This document shows, one piece after another, positions 1-11,790 of a stretch of 64,000 nucleotides of DNA. Source of the DNA: Nematostella vectensis (Eukaryota; Cnidaria; Anthozoa; Actiniaria; Edwardsiidae). Both the position numbers and the translations under genes were made by a program. Where the stretch lies: assembly GCF_932526225.1 (NCBI RefSeq), contig NC_064043.1, positions 8,113,501 to 8,177,500 on the forward strand, in the 5' to 3' direction. Position 1 is the stretch's first letter. Each line of letters begins with the position of its first letter. The notes under the pieces were generated by a model that searched no databases, had not been told where the DNA came from, and worked only from the letters and a program-made list of their open reading frames with translations.

Positions 1-3000
1 CAGCATCAACCGCTATCACAGTCAATACCACATCACCGACCCTTGAGTTTTCGGACACATGTGCGACAGAGGCGGAGGTGAATTCCGGAGGTTGGTCGTT
101 GACATCTGTCACGTTGATAACAACACGTGTAACGCCCTCAAGACCACCAGAAGTGGCTTGATCGACAGCACGTACTTCAAGATTGTATGTACTTTTCTTC
201 TCCCTATCCAACACCTCAGCATTCACAATGGTTCCATTACCAAGAATCGTAAAAGCGTCTCCATCATTCCCTGATATCAGACTGTACTTCACGATGCCGT
301 TCGAGCCCGAGTCCTTATCGATAGCCTTGACTGTGACAATGGGCGTGAGTTTATCAGCAGACTCCGAGATCTCTCCATGGTACACAGCGGCTTCGAATTG
401 AGGAGCATTGTCGTTAACGTCCAGAACGTTGATGTAAACATCGACCGATGCGTCGTTGGTGTTCAGCCGGCCATTATCCGTAGCGGTGACATTTAGTAGG
501 TAATGTTCCACCCCTTCTCGGTCAAGCCTCTGTCCAACGGTGATCTCACCTGTGACTGGATTCATCGAGAAAGTTGCTTTTTCTGGGCTCACAATACTGT
601 AAGTCAGTCGGGCGTTCTCTCCAATGTCCGCATCAGAAGCTGAAACGGTCCCAATACTGGCCCCAACAGCTGCATCCTCCGCGATATCAAAAACATAGTG
701 TAATGCGGGAAACTTGGGCGAGTTGTCATTGGTATCTGCAACAGTTACCAGGACAACGCATGTGGATGACTTTGAAGGGTTTCCATGGTCACTGGCGGTG
801 ACATTGATGCTGTAGTCGTCTTTAGTCTCCCTGTCGAAGGTCCCAGTGGTATAGATCCTACCAGAAGATGCATCGATTGCAAACTTGTTCCCATGACTAC
901 CGCCAGAGGTTGCATAACTGACCTTGGCATTATCACCCGCATCGGGATCTGTGCCAGTCACCGTAATCACTGTCGTGCCATCATCAACATTCTCTGCAAT
1001 GCTCACAGTGAATTCATCACTTGTGAATACAGGGGCGTTGTCGTTAACATCTTGCACTGTTATGGTGACTGTTGCGGATGAGGTGCGTGCACTAGGGCCC
1101 TGTTTGTCTACGGCATACACAACAAGGTTGAATGAAGCCCCCATGCCCTCACGGTCGATACCCCTGGTAGTCTTCACTACGCCCGTACTTTTAACAACCT
1201 CAAAGCCTCCCTTGCTTGAGTCACTTGTAAGGTAGTACTCAATGTTACCATTTAAGCTGCTTTGTGGGTATGCAGCTAGCACTGTGACAACACTTGTCCC
1301 CGCAACTTTGTTTTCAGTGACGCTTCCCTGGTAGTCAGCGCTGCTAAATGTTGGTCCACCTCCAATAGGACCCTCCTTGAACACAGAGACGACCGTCTGA
1401 GTCTGTCGAGATGGTTGTCCTCCGTCGCTGGCTTGGATGGTGAGTTGGTAGATAGTGGGGTTGTCTGGAATTTGATGAATCATTTGGAGCTGACCAGTGG
1501 ACGGATGTAGATTGAAGTAGCCATTGTTTCCACTTATGATTGAATAGGTGACCTTCCCGTTTGAATTTCTATCAGGGTCCTCAGCAGTTATGGTCATCAC
1601 ATTTAAACTACTCCCGGCAGCTGCGGCAGGAGGAGAAACAAAACCTGGTGAGTTATCATTTTCATCTGTCACTTGCACTGTAATCGACTTCCTTGTCGAC
1701 AGCTTTGGCGACCCCTGGTCTGTTGCCATGACAACCAACTGGAAGGAGTCCCTTCCAGCAGGCATTGTTTCCAGATCTATAGCAGCAATGGTGGTGATCT
1801 CGCAGGTCGCAGAGTTGACACTGAAGGTCTTGGATGGAGTCTGGCTGTACATACTGAAAGCGATGTGAGCATTGGTACCAGTGTCCCTATCGCTTGCGGT
1901 GCACCGCCCCACAGGGAACCCAGTATTCACATTCTCTTGTACTGTCAATGTCACTGGCTGAGTTGGAAATAATGGTGCATTATCATTCACATCAAGAACA
2001 TTAACGGTCACATTAACAGTTGAAGAGAGTGGGATAAGTCCATGATCCTGAGCTGTAATGGTTAACTCATACAGCTGAGTGGTTTCAAAGTCCAGTGATT
2101 TTGCCACAATCAGCCTTCCTGTAGCACTTTCCACATCAAACATTGCAGCAAGATTACCATCACTTATAGAATATTTGATGAGTCCATTCTGTCCAATGTC
2201 CTTATCAGAAGCATTGAGATTAATAACCAGTGATCCAATCAGAGCATCTTCAGTGATATTCACAGTGTAATTCGATTCAGGGAACACTGGTATCTGATCA
2301 TTAGAATCGCCTACTGTGATCTCAATCTTTGCAGTTGAATACAAGTTGGCATTACTTGCATCAGTTGCCTTCACTACTAGGTTATAACTGCTGGTAGTTT
2401 CCCTATCAAGAGTCTTGCTGAGATGGAGTTCCCCAGTTGAGCTATTGATAAAAAACTTGTCCATGCCAGTGCCAGACACAAGTGAATAAAAGAACTTTGC
2501 ATTGTCTCCTTTATCTGCATCCATAGCCTTTATCCTGAACACTGGCGAGCCAGGTAAAGAGAGCTCACTGACCGTAATAGCATACACAGCACGGCCGAAG
2601 ACAGGTGCATTATCGTTAAGATCAGTAACAGTAACAATAACTATTGCCTTGTCACGCTTGATTGTAGTGTCATTATACATGGCCTCAGCTTGCATGATGT
2701 ACACATTACTACCTGTATTCTTTATCAGCTCCTCCCGATCAAGTCTTACACGTGTAGTGATCTGGCCACTCCGAACATCAACAGCAAAGTGACTCTCACT
2801 ACTAATTAAAGAATACACAATGTCCTTGGTTCTAGAATGGTCAAGTGCATGAGCAACCAATGTTCCAACCAAAGTTCCAGGGCTGCTATTTTCTGCGACA
2901 GCAAATCTGAAGGTGTTATTTACAAATAAGGATCGGTGATCATTTGAGTCCTGGATGTAAATAGTGACAGGAACACTAGCACTGAAGGATGGCACACCTC

Positions 3001-6000
3001 CGTCTGTTGCCCTGACGATAAGATCATAGGACCCCTTGAGTGCTTGGAGTAAGGATTTTCTGATGTAAAGCTTACCACCAGGAAATATTCCAAAGAGCCC
3101 TTCCTCATTACCCTGAGGAATACTGTAAAATAGTTGTCCATTTTTCCCTGAATCTTGATCAACTGCAACAACATAGAAGAACTGGTAGCTTAGCGGTTGT
3201 GATGCCAAAACATGTGTGACATAGGAACTGAGGGTAAATTTGGGTGGGTGGTTAATTGACAGGGTAATGTGAATTGTCATAGTACTGTGTTGAGGTGGTG
3301 AGCCAGAATCTGATGCAAGTACTTGCACTGTATATTGTGTCTCATCACCATCTGTCAACTTCCTTGCCAGTTTTATGACTCCAGATGTCGAATTGATCCA
3401 GAGTAATCCCTCAGCATTAGAGGTGAGCTGATATCGAACCAAGCCATTTTTACCAGCATCCAAATCAACTGCAGCAGCATTATAAACAACTTGACCAACT
3501 AACCAGGTACCATCAATGTCAACAATCACACTAGAGGTAGAAAACTGTGGGGCGTTGTCATTACGGTCAAGCACTTCAATGTTCACAGTAGCTTGAGCAG
3601 ACAGAGGTTTGACAGTACCAACTCTTGCAATGACAGCCAACAAGTACTGAGCTTTCTCCTCTCTGTCCATATCCCCATTAATCTTGATAATACCCCCAGT
3701 GGAGTCTACCAAAAACAAATTTGTTGGATCTCCAGAGACAATAGCATAGCTAATACTTCCATTCTTATCCTTTGTTGTTGCATAGACCCTCCCAACAAGA
3801 GTTCCTTTGGGGACATTCTCGTAAACAGTGAAGTTGTACATCTCGTATAGAAATACTGGAAGGTTGTCAGCTTTGTTGAGAACTGTCACATTAACAACTG
3901 CAGTCTTGGCTGCATACTTATTACCACCATCCTTTGCTGAGATTATGAGAGAAAAGAACTCCTCAACTTCATGATCAAGAGATGCAAGAGTGCTGATGAC
4001 TCCAGTAGACGAGTCAATTGAGAAGTTCCCATTGTTATTACCTCCTATTATATCATAAGAGATAACAGCATTGGTGCCTTCATCGGCATCTGTAGCAGTC
4101 ACCTGCAGTAATTTCCCTGGGGGTTCGTTCTCCATGATGCTTGCAAAATACTCAACAGGGTAAAACACTGGTGCATTGTCATTTATGTCTGAGATTGTCA
4201 ATTCCACTTTCACACTTGACATCAATTGTGGGTCACCATGATCTTTTGCTAACACTGTGAATGAGTATAAGCTCTTGGTTTCACGGTCAAGTTGACTTTT
4301 TGTCCTCAATACTCCAGTTTGTGTATTCAATTCAAACAGGCCATTCACCTGTGCATCACTAGATGATATTTCGTATGTTATCCTACCATTATCACCACTG
4401 TCCACATCAGTAGCTGAAACCTGTAGAACAGTTGCTCCTATGCTTGCACCCTCTGATATTGTACCTTTATAGAAACTCTTCATGAAGCGTGGTTTATTGT
4501 CATTGCCATCTATGATTGTCACAGTAACTGTAGTTGATCCAGTTTTAGGGGCTGAACCATGGTCCTGTGCAGTTATTGTAATAGTGACAGATGACACTTG
4601 CTCCCGGTCCAATGGCTTTGCCGTTGTAACAAGTCCTGATTGGAAATCAACCTGGAACCACCCTAGATCATTGCCACCTGTTATAGAGTAGGTAACAGTG
4701 CCATTATCGCCCTCATCAGGGTCAGTAGCATTTAACTGCAAGACATAGCTCCCATTCTGTGCAAGTTCACTAATATTAGCAGTGTAGGCATTACTTGTGA
4801 ATGCAGGAGAGTTGTCATTCACATCTGTAACATCTATCAGTACAAAACCAAGTGTACTTCGTGAAGGAACACCCTTGTCTGTCACATTCAGAGTTAAATT
4901 ATAAAATGGGACAAGTTCACGGTCAAGAGGTTTCTGTAATTGTATGAAGTAAAACCCAAGAAACTCAACTTTGAAGCATCCTTCGTCATCTCCATTGGTA
5001 ATTTTAAGTTCTGTTTGACTGTTAGTGTTTGAATCTTTGTCCGTGACAAGAATATATGCAATATTTGTATTGATTAGGGAGTTTTCGGATCTTATTGCCT
5101 TATCCCCATTGTGAGGTGGCAAATATGTAATTTTTAGTTGTGGTGAATTATCGTTCGTATCTAGGACGTTTATAGTTACAGTAGCAAGATCATTTTTCGA
5201 TGGAACACCCCCGTCGGAAGCGATAACATTGAATGTGTACGAATTTTTTACTTCGAAATCCAAGTTCTGTTTAGTTCTTATTACGCCAGTAGAAGAGTCC
5301 AAATCAAAAATTGAATTGGACTGGATTGCATCCCAATCAATCGCATATTTAATATCACCATTAGAACCCGAATCTCTATCGGCGGCAGAAACCCTCAATA
5401 TACTAACTCCCGGTTTAGTATTTTCGGCGATTGAACCCAAATACGAGTTTTGTGTAAAAACTGGTGCGTGGTCGTTTTCGTCAAGAATTGTTATGTTTAT
5501 CAAACAATAACCCATCAACGCAGGAGTCCCCCGGTCAGTTGCAGTGATATTCAGTTGGTAAAAATCTGTAGTTTCTCTATCCAGGGGTTTCTTAGTGATA
5601 ACACAAAGAGTGGAGCCTGTTGGACATGCTTTTGTACCGAGCGAAAAAGTCGCAGTGTTGTCTCCAGAAGCAATCGCATAATCAACTGTCCCATTGTTTC
5701 CGGCGTCTGGGTCGGTTGCTGTATTGATGGGGTTTGTAGTATTTACATCCATGGATTCGCGAATTCTAAGTGTATAATAAAGCGTTGGAAACCGCGGCTC
5801 ATTGTCATTGATATCATCAACTTGGACTTGAACACTTATAGGTTGACTTGATGGATTTAGCGTTCGAAGTTGAAGCGATATTTGTGTTGTTGTCTCGCGG
5901 TCAATGCGAGCCGTTGTGGAAATAACTCCGGTATTAGAGTTAAATCCAAATTGTTTTGGACTCCCCTCGAAGGCCGATGCTCCATCAACTTTCCCAACAT

Positions 6001-6163
6001 AAGTTCCTGGAGGTTGTTCCTCTTGTACGTGGAATGTGTACGATGATCCCGCAGAAACACTTGCAGCAAACATCCATAGTGATATCCAAGACACAAGCGA
6101 TGCTTTACACCAAAGCGATCGAATTCGCACTAGCGGTATGCCCGTTCGAATTTGGCTAACCAT
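1..6163 (-). CDS. Giant FAT4/Dachsous-class cadherin, N-terminal part (runs off window)
   Basis: The minus strand is open from an ATG at 6163 to base 1 with no stop in the places checked, about 2,054 codons in what looks like one exon. Residues 1-38 are a basic then hydrophobic leader ending near SVSAG, consistent with a signal peptide. The rest is tandem cadherin repeats of about 105 residues, marked by calcium linkers of the type DxNDNxPxF (the first is DDINDNEPRFP) and by A/T-D-x-D and DRE motifs. Linkers recur roughly every 315 bases, near 5800, 5470, 5145, 4810, 4490, 4170, 3865, 3555, 3245, 2935, 2610, 2300, 1977, 1650, 1360, 1035, 725, 410 and 100, giving about 19 repeats. Repeat number and a first repeat beginning EEQPPGTYVGKV favour a FAT4-like protein; Dachsous is the alternative. 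It would act at the cell surface in adhesion and planar polarity (family knowledge). The C-terminal half, including the membrane segment, lies outside the window. Confidence 0.93.
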   Translation of the reverse strand, partial: MVSQIRTGIPLVRIRSLWCKASLVSWISLWMFAASVSAGSSYTFHVQEEQPPGTYVGKVDGASAFEGSPKQFGFNSNTGVISTTARIDRETTTQISLQLRTLNPSSQPISVQVQVDDINDNEPRFPTLYYTLRIRESMDVNTTNPINTATDPDAGNNGTVDYAIASGDNTATFSLGTKACPTGSTLCVITKKPLDRETTDFYQLNITATDRGTPALMGYCLINITILDENDHAPVFTQNSYLGSIAENTKPGVSILRVSAADRDSGSNGDIKYAIDWDAIQSNSIFDLDSSTGVIRTKQNLDFEVKNSYTFNVIASDGGVPSKNDLATVTINVLDTNDNSPQLKITYLPPHNGDKAIRSENSLINTNIAYILVTDKDSNTNSQTELKITNGDDEGCFKVEFLGFYFIQLQKPLDRELVPFYNLTLNVTDKGVPSRSTLGFVLIDVTDVNDNSPAFTSNAYTANISELAQNGSYVLQLNATDPDEGDNGTVTYSITGGNDLGWFQVDFQSGLVTTAKPLDREQVSSVTITITAQDHGSAPKTGSTTVTVTIIDGNDNKPRFMKSFYKGTISEGASIGATVLQVSATDVDSGDNGRITYEISSSDAQVNGLFELNTQTGVLRTKSQLDRETKSLYSFTVLAKDHGDPQLMSSVKVELTISDINDNAPVFYPVEYFASIMENEPPGKLLQVTATDADEGTNAVISYDIIGGNNNGNFSIDSSTGVISTLASLDHEVEEFFSLIISAKDGGNKYAAKTAVVNVTVLNKADNLPVFLYEMYNFTVYENVPKGTLVGRVYATTKDKNGSISYAIVSGDPTNLFLVDSTGGIIKINGDMDREEKAQYLLAVIARVGTVKPLSAQATVNIEVLDRNDNAPQFSTSSVIVDIDGTWLVGQVVYNAAAVDLDAGKNGLVRYQLTSNAEGLLWINSTSGVIKLARKLTDGDETQYTVQVLASDSGSPPQHSTMTIHITLSINHPPKFTLSSYVTHVLASQPLSYQFFYVVAVDQDSGKNGQLFYSIPQGNEEGLFGIFPGGKLYIRKSLLQALKGSYDLIVRATDGGVPSFSASVPVTIYIQDSNDHRSLFVNNTFRFAVAENSSPGTLVGTLVAHALDHSRTKDIVYSLISSESHFAVDVRSGQITTRVRLDREELIKNTGSNVYIMQAEAMYNDTTIKRDKAIVIVTVTDLNDNAPVFGRAVYAITVSELSLPGSPVFRIKAMDADKGDNAKFFYSLVSGTGMDKFFINSSTGELHLSKTLDRETTSSYNLVVKATDASNANLYSTAKIEITVGDSNDQIPVFPESNYTVNITEDALIGSLVINLNASDKDIGQNGLIKYSISDGNLAAMFDVESATGRLIVAKSLDFETTQLYELTITAQDHGLIPLSSTVNVTVNVLDVNDNAPLFPTQPVTLTVQENVNTGFPVGRCTASDRDTGTNAHIAFSMYSQTPSKTFSVNSATCEITTIAAIDLETMPAGRDSFQLVVMATDQGSPKLSTRKSITVQVTDENDNSPGFVSPPAAAAGSSLNVMTITAEDPDRNSNGKVTYSIISGNNGYFNLHPSTGQLQMIHQIPDNPTIYQLTIQASDGGQPSRQTQTVVSVFKEGPIGGGPTFSSADYQGSVTENKVAGTSVVTVLAAYPQSSLNGNIEYYLTSDSSKGGFEVVKSTGVVKTTRGIDREGMGASFNLVVYAVDKQGPSARTSSATVTITVQDVNDNAPVFTSDEFTVSIAENVDDGTTVITVTGTDPDAGDNAKVSYATSGGSHGNKFAIDASSGRIYTTGTFDRETKDDYSINVTASDHGNPSKSSTCVVLVTVADTNDNSPKFPALHYVFDIAEDAAVGASIGTVSASDADIGENARLTYSIVSPEKATFSMNPVTGEITVGQRLDREGVEHYLLNVTATDNGRLNTNDASVDVYINVLDVNDNAPQFEAAVYHGEISESADKLTPIVTVKAIDKDSGSNGIVKYSLISGNDGDAFTILGNGTIVNAEVLDREKKSTYNLEVRAVDQATSGGLEGVTRVVINVTDVNDQPPEFTSASVAHVSENSRVGDVVLTVIAVDA

Positions 6164-9100
6164 AACTTCCACAACCGTAGTTATAATTCGGTATATGTCC
6201 GGTCATAATAACGTTCTGTGACTTCTTAAAGTAGAGCTTTGGCAAACCATTCCTTGGCGTAGAAAGTCAAGAAGACAGATGATGCCTCAAGGCCGGTGGT
6301 GCGTTGCCGTGTGTGTTTAAGAACCGTTGATGAGCTTGTTAAATTTCTCCTACATTCTGCATCGATTCTACCGATCAATCCCTCCAAGTCAGCGTTGATC
6401 TTCCTTTAGATCTCCAGCAGTCTTAAGAGAGGACTTCTCCTGCGATAAGACAGATGATTAAGCCTTTAAAATTTGTTCTGCGAAGTTTGACTTTACAACG
6501 ATTTATATCCAAGCTGATAAATAGCATTCGAGTGAGACCTGAAACACTGCAGCTCCTGGAGCTGTCAATCAACGCGATATATATCCCCCAGGGGAGGAGT
6601 CTATCCAGTCACGTGATAGATTCACAATATAAAAATTCCATGTAATCACATCTCAAACAGAAAATCGTTGAATTCAATTATATTAGACCGGGGTTCTTTG
6701 TCAGGGTTTCGGTGTTAGATCACTTAATTACACATCGGTATATTCATAAAATGAATTTCGCTTCGCGCAATTTCCTTGGAGATAATAATATTTCATCGAT
6801 TTCCTGCGTGAGGCCGCGATGCCTGTGCTATTTCGGGAAAGTATCTTTCGACAAGGAATCTATAAACAAAGAATGTATAACTGAGACCAAACAAGTCTAT
6901 TGTAAGACCTTTCAAGCGTGGAGGATAACAGGCTGGTTGTATAAACAGAGAGACAAGTTAAACCCAGAGTAACTTTTTATGACAAGCTTTGCGTTTAGAC
7001 GTGATTGACTAGTCGTCTCCCGCAGTTTGCATGGTGAGAAAAGGTCAGAGAAATCTTGAAACTATCTTTATCGATTCACCCGTAGGAGGGATGGCTTCAA
7101 TCAGTAGAAACGCTTTACTAATAGCTATGTCTGATAACAGAAATAATCAGTTCCTTTCAGAAGTAAGTGCTTCGTTGTCGGTCTCACCGCTAAGATGCTC
7201 CGCGTGGCAATACGGAACAAATTATCGAGTGCAGGGCTTCGCGCACCAAAACAAAAGACAATCACACTTTCCGGCCGCTTTCTCAGTGGTCCTGGGATTT
7301 GATGGCGTTATAATTCGCGTTTAACATCTACACATTAATGTCCTCTTTAATTTCATAATCATTGGGTGTTTCCTTTTTACAACACCCAACACCCTGAAGA
7401 ATCTGAATTGAAGTTTCATTGCCGTTTGGTAAATTGATTTGGTACAATCACTTGATTCTAAAGGTCAACGAAGTCCGGCAAGGCTTTTCGCGCTAGACAG
7501 GGAAGGGTTAGGTATTGACAGATATGGCCTTCAGGGCCAACGCAGATGTGAAATATTCTCTCCTATTAGGACACTATATACAACTAGCTCTCCCTTTTCT
7601 ATGAGTTAATAAACATGATAAATCTGCAGTTCGTCCCGTGTTGCGCTTATAGCGTGTTAATAGATAGGGTTTACATCCTCATAAACCCAAACCGACTTTT
7701 AATCCTTTTTCGTGCTTATGTGATAAATTTTTTTCCGGTACGATACCAAACCACAAGTTAAAAAGAACGAAAGGAATGGACTTAAATGGTGTTTTAATGC
7801 TTTCCATACAGGGGTACGTCCTGTTTGTCGCCTACCATACTACTGTGATAGGATAGATCAAATTCTACACCCCCCCCCCCCCCCAAAAAAAAAAAAAAAC
7901 TATAAACTAAGCTTTTTAATGAAAGTGAAATAATATTAAAAAGGCATATAGTGATGTTATTAAAATCAGATAAATTTCGTTTATACTGTTTATAGATAAC
8001 GCATCCACATACATACTTTTCCTTGCTGAACAATTTCCATTGAAATTTGTTTTACCAAAACCTTCACCTAATTATCACTTCATATTTTCCCTAATTTGTT
8101 TTCGTTTTTATTTGATAAAAGTCATACGATGCCCTTTAAAATAGGAATTTTGTTCACACTTTTCAAATGCGCATCACGCGGTGGCGCGCAGGGAAACTCC
8201 ACAAGACCTACAGTGATTTCATGCCTAAGTTATGTTTTAAGCCCTTTTGCGCCTTTCATTCCTGCTGTTTCGTTTATGAGGCACATTTAATTGATTCCAT
8301 TGAAAGCAAAATTAATCTACCGTGGGATATTGTTCGTTTGAAGCCTAACATAGATTGCTATTTTACTATTCTATTCATTTCGGCACCCGACAGCGAAATG
8401 CAAAACATGTGTTCACAGTAGATTGCACACGACTAAATAGCTATCGAACAAAACGTTCCTTTCAAGTCTTTATGTCTATATTGAACCTTTCTCTGTTAAA
8501 AAGCCCTGTCTTAAACGTTATTTATGTTTGGTTTCAAACTCCATTTATGAATTCTTGGTGGCTCTACAGAGCCACAACATAAAGAACTGTCAGGAAAACT
8601 GACCACTCTGACCCAAATAGTCGTATACCAGCCTAGACCAGCATTCTTTGCGATGGAAATTTCTTCTCACTTCCATCTTCCAGATTCCATATGATGACGC
8701 GTTCGAAGAAATAAAACAGACTTTACACTCAACACTATTTTCAGTATAAACAGAGAGTATAAACAATAAGTCAGAGAGATTTTATAAAATTAATTTGTTT
8801 TCTATATTGTCTCCTTACACAAACACAAATGTGCATACTTGTGGTTAGAAAATTACCATCCATAAAAAAAGACGCTAATCAAACATCTCTAGGTTCAGAT
8901 AACTCTCCTTTGTCTAAGAAATGGAAAGAATCTTTTTACTTAGAAATGATTTAAAGATATTTGTCTAGCTATGGAAAACGTTTTTAAAATGTTTCATCGG
9001 GACTCTCATGACGTTGTGTGTGTTTTTTTACCTCGTGTTTTTTTTCTAAATGCCATTATTTGAAAGAGCTTAGTGTTGTCACAAAGATTCTTTGTATAAT

Positions 9101-9795
9101 CTTGTGTTTTCCTTTCCATGATCTTAATTCTGAGTAAAACTCTGATGACACAAAAATAACATGTGATACCCTACAAAAATAATTGATCTTTGTATATACC
9201 GCATCAGCTGATCGATGTTCATGCAATATCGTAGCTAATCATCATCATCACCAGATCACTGTCATCATCATCACTGTCAAAAAAAGCCATACATAAAATA
9301 CATGGATTGTTTTACCTGGGTTATGTTTGTATCAGTATGGCTCAACAGCGCTCGCGTGAGGGTCGGCTTTCTGATTCCCGCCGGAGTTAGCAATACTGCC
9401 ATGTCTTTTATTTCTAGGCAATCTGTCTTTATTGCAAAGGGATGAACCGACAAAAGCAGTCTTTCGACTGTGACTGAATTTCTATGGGAAATTTAACGGT
9501 GCAGTGCTAGGTTAATTTCGCTGTGTTCAAACCTTTATTGTATTAAAAAGCCGACATCTTAAGTTATAAAGTTTTGAAAAGCTCAGTTATTTCATTTTAA
9601 TGTTGATGGACTGTGTGTAGGACATTACCGCGTTCCAGTACAATTGGCGCAACACCCAGTTTAGTTACAATATTTTATGAGACCCACAACTATCTATGGT
9701 TGTGGACTTGAGAAGTGAGAATGCAAATACCAATGAATGAGTCCATACAGGGATATAGTGTTAGGTGGCAAGCCCTCCATCCCCTCTCCCCTCCC
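6164..9795. other. Gene-poor upstream region of the cadherin gene
   Basis: This stretch should hold the promoter and 5' leader of the minus-strand cadherin, but I see no motif that fixes a transcription start. The short open frames here lack family features, splice context or codon bias. It contains a poly-C/poly-A run near 7869-7900 and short ATC-rich microsatellites near 9238-9280. I see no other supportable feature. Confidence 0.5.
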
Positions 9796-9925
9796 CTCCC
9801 CCCTTGGTATTATCTGGCCTTGTCTGCCAAAAAGTAAGTCGTTTCTTATTATGAAATCTTCCAATACTTTGGTTTTTCCATATACCTATGATTGCGCACC
9901 CCCCTCAGCTTATCCTGGGTACGCG
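9796..9925 (-). repeat. Dispersed repeat, GCGCGTxCCCAGGAT family, copy 1
   Basis: Read on the minus strand, this matches 20386-20520 on the plus strand: both begin with GCGCGT-x-CCCAGGAT, then a GGCTGAGGGGGTG-like block, then CATAGGTAT and ATATGGAAAAA. Two diverged copies in one window indicate an interspersed, probably non-autonomous, element. Its ends are not resolved. Confidence 0.55.
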
Positions 9926-10734
9926 CCACAGACTTATGCAGTTGAGGAAAAAGTTCAAGTTGTTATCTTAAAGGTTAAGTTATTGTGGGTTGTGGGTCCC
10001 TGATAGAAAACAGGAATCCCAAACTTCAAAATAGCGAAAACCGGATCAAAGTCGGATGAAATCTGGCTTTACATTAAGCAATAAACAAAAATAAACAAAA
10101 CGGTTGCCGATAGCAACCATTCAAAAGGCAATACAAAAGAGGAGAAAAATGCAGAAAACTTAAAAGATACTGGGGAAATCATACCGGGGGCTTATAATAG
10201 CATGATTAAAGGTTCTGAAACAGTGGAAAAAATTATTTTGAAATTTCTTCAAAATGTGACCAAATTTGAGTACCATACCACCTTAACCAACATTCAGAGT
10301 CCATTGCAGGGTGCGAACGCACCCCCCCCCCCCCCCCCCCTCAACGGCCGAAAGTCCACTTTTGGTTCTCAATATTTGTAGACAAAACTATAAAGCATAA
10401 GCTAGATCACTCTGGTATGTAGCCAAATCCGCCAATAAACGTCACGTGAGATACCATACATCGTTGTATTTTTTCTGGCTATAGCGTAATTTACGACATG
10501 TATTTTCTCCGGATGTCTTTGTGCACGGTTTTTTGTTGTTGTGAATTTGCCCGACCGCTCTATCTGATAGCTAATGTCAAGTACAGGTTTAAGTTTGAAG
10601 ACTATTTATCTATTGTTATTGCTGACAGCCTGGGCCTAGCTCTAGAGATGAACTTTATCATGCCGTGTAGCTTTGAGCTTCTAGGGGGCGCTTCCCCTCT
10701 CCTTCGACCGTTTGTATTTATTAAATGATTATTC

Positions 10735-11229
10735 TCCTGGATTTTACGATAACCTCTATTTAACGATGACGTCCCTTTCTCCCGGCGGAAATACAGTGTA
10801 ATATATGAGAAATTACCTCGATCTAACGATATTGGATACAAAGATATTCTCGATTTTACAATACAAATCTGTTCCCCCAAGCGTAATTTTGGCCTCGATA
10901 CAACGATATTACTCATTCTTTCTATCAACAAAGAGAGAAAAACCCAAGACACCACACACGTACAGTACAGTTTATCGATTTTTTTGACTTGACAGATCTT
11001 GTTAAATGCAGATTTCAGTTTACAGAGAGTAAATTTACAGTCTTACACAGAGTACAGTTACAATATTACTATTTTGTAAAAGTTGATAATTAACCCGACC
11101 TCGCTACAACGATATTTAAAATGGACTTTCCTTTATGTCGTAAAATCGAGGACCTCTTTCTAACGATAACTCGATTTTACGATACATTTTCTTTCTCCCG
11201 AGTCACGTCGTAAAATCCTGGTTCCACTG
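10735..11229. mobile_element. Pogo/Tigger-like non-autonomous DNA transposon remnant
   Basis: The right end reads, on the minus strand, CAGTGGAACCAGGATTTTAC and is followed by a TA dinucleotide. CAGTGGAACC with alternating 'CGAT(T)TAACGAT' phrases is typical of pogo/Tigger-type termini. The left end has the matching inverted block CCTGGATTTTACGATAACC but lacks an outer CAGTGGAAC, so it looks truncated. Internal phrases such as 'cctcgatctaacgatatt' recur in both orientations. No transposase frame is present. Confidence 0.6.
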
Positions 11230-11679
11230 TATACGACTGCGCGGCCACCTCTATCAGCAGCAGCTGTTCACATGATCTCTTTTTCTAAAAAATGTACTAC
11301 AGGATAGATGAGATCTTCGGTAACTCGAACCCTTGTTAATCAACTCGAACCTTCCACTAACTCGAATATCCTTGAGAAAAGCCAATTTCTTGGTATCACT
11401 GACTTCCCGGGAAAAAGCTCAACGTCCTTCCTACTATCGCCCTCCGCTCTTAGGCAAACGAACGGGCCCTGGGATTGAGGTTTCTATAGAATAGAATAGA
11501 ATGCTAACGTCTGGTACGCGGAAATGATTTCAAAACGGATACGAGTCCTGCTAAGTGTAATCTAACGACTTGCTATGTTGCATAGTCCGCAAAGTTTAGT
11601 TAAGAAGGGTTAAGAAGGTTACAATACAACGATAATGAGAAAATACTCAGGGACTAAATACTCATTTGACTAGACGTGC
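11230..11679. other. Non-coding, with a second pogo-like terminal fragment
   Basis: Around 11315-11375 the phrase AACTCGAACC occurs several times (ggtaactcgaaccc, caactcgaaccttc, taactcgaatatc). This resembles the terminal sequence of another pogo-like element, but no partner end was found. Nothing else can be supported. Confidence 0.3.
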
Positions 11680-11790
11680 GATAAAACATACCGTGTCGCA
11701 AGGTGTAACACTTCCGTGAGCGACAGTAACCATGGTAACGCACTGTAGGTCTCGCTATGGGCCGTAAGTTGTATCTATTGTGGGGTCCCA
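11680..11790 (+). repeat. X-box-containing dispersed repeat, copy 1
   Basis: This block shares 'gtcgcaaggtgtaac', 'cttcc.t.agcgac', a CCATGG-centred palindrome, 'acgcact', 'aggtc.cgct' and 'gccgta.gttgt' in the same order with the reverse complement of 15635-15745. The palindrome GTAACCATGGTAAC at 11726-11739 is a perfect RFX X-box-like site. The boundaries are approximate. Confidence 0.6.

Noticed and set aside
10602-10955. 117-codon minus-strand frame
   Set aside because: It lies largely across the pogo-like non-autonomous element and shows no transposase motif.
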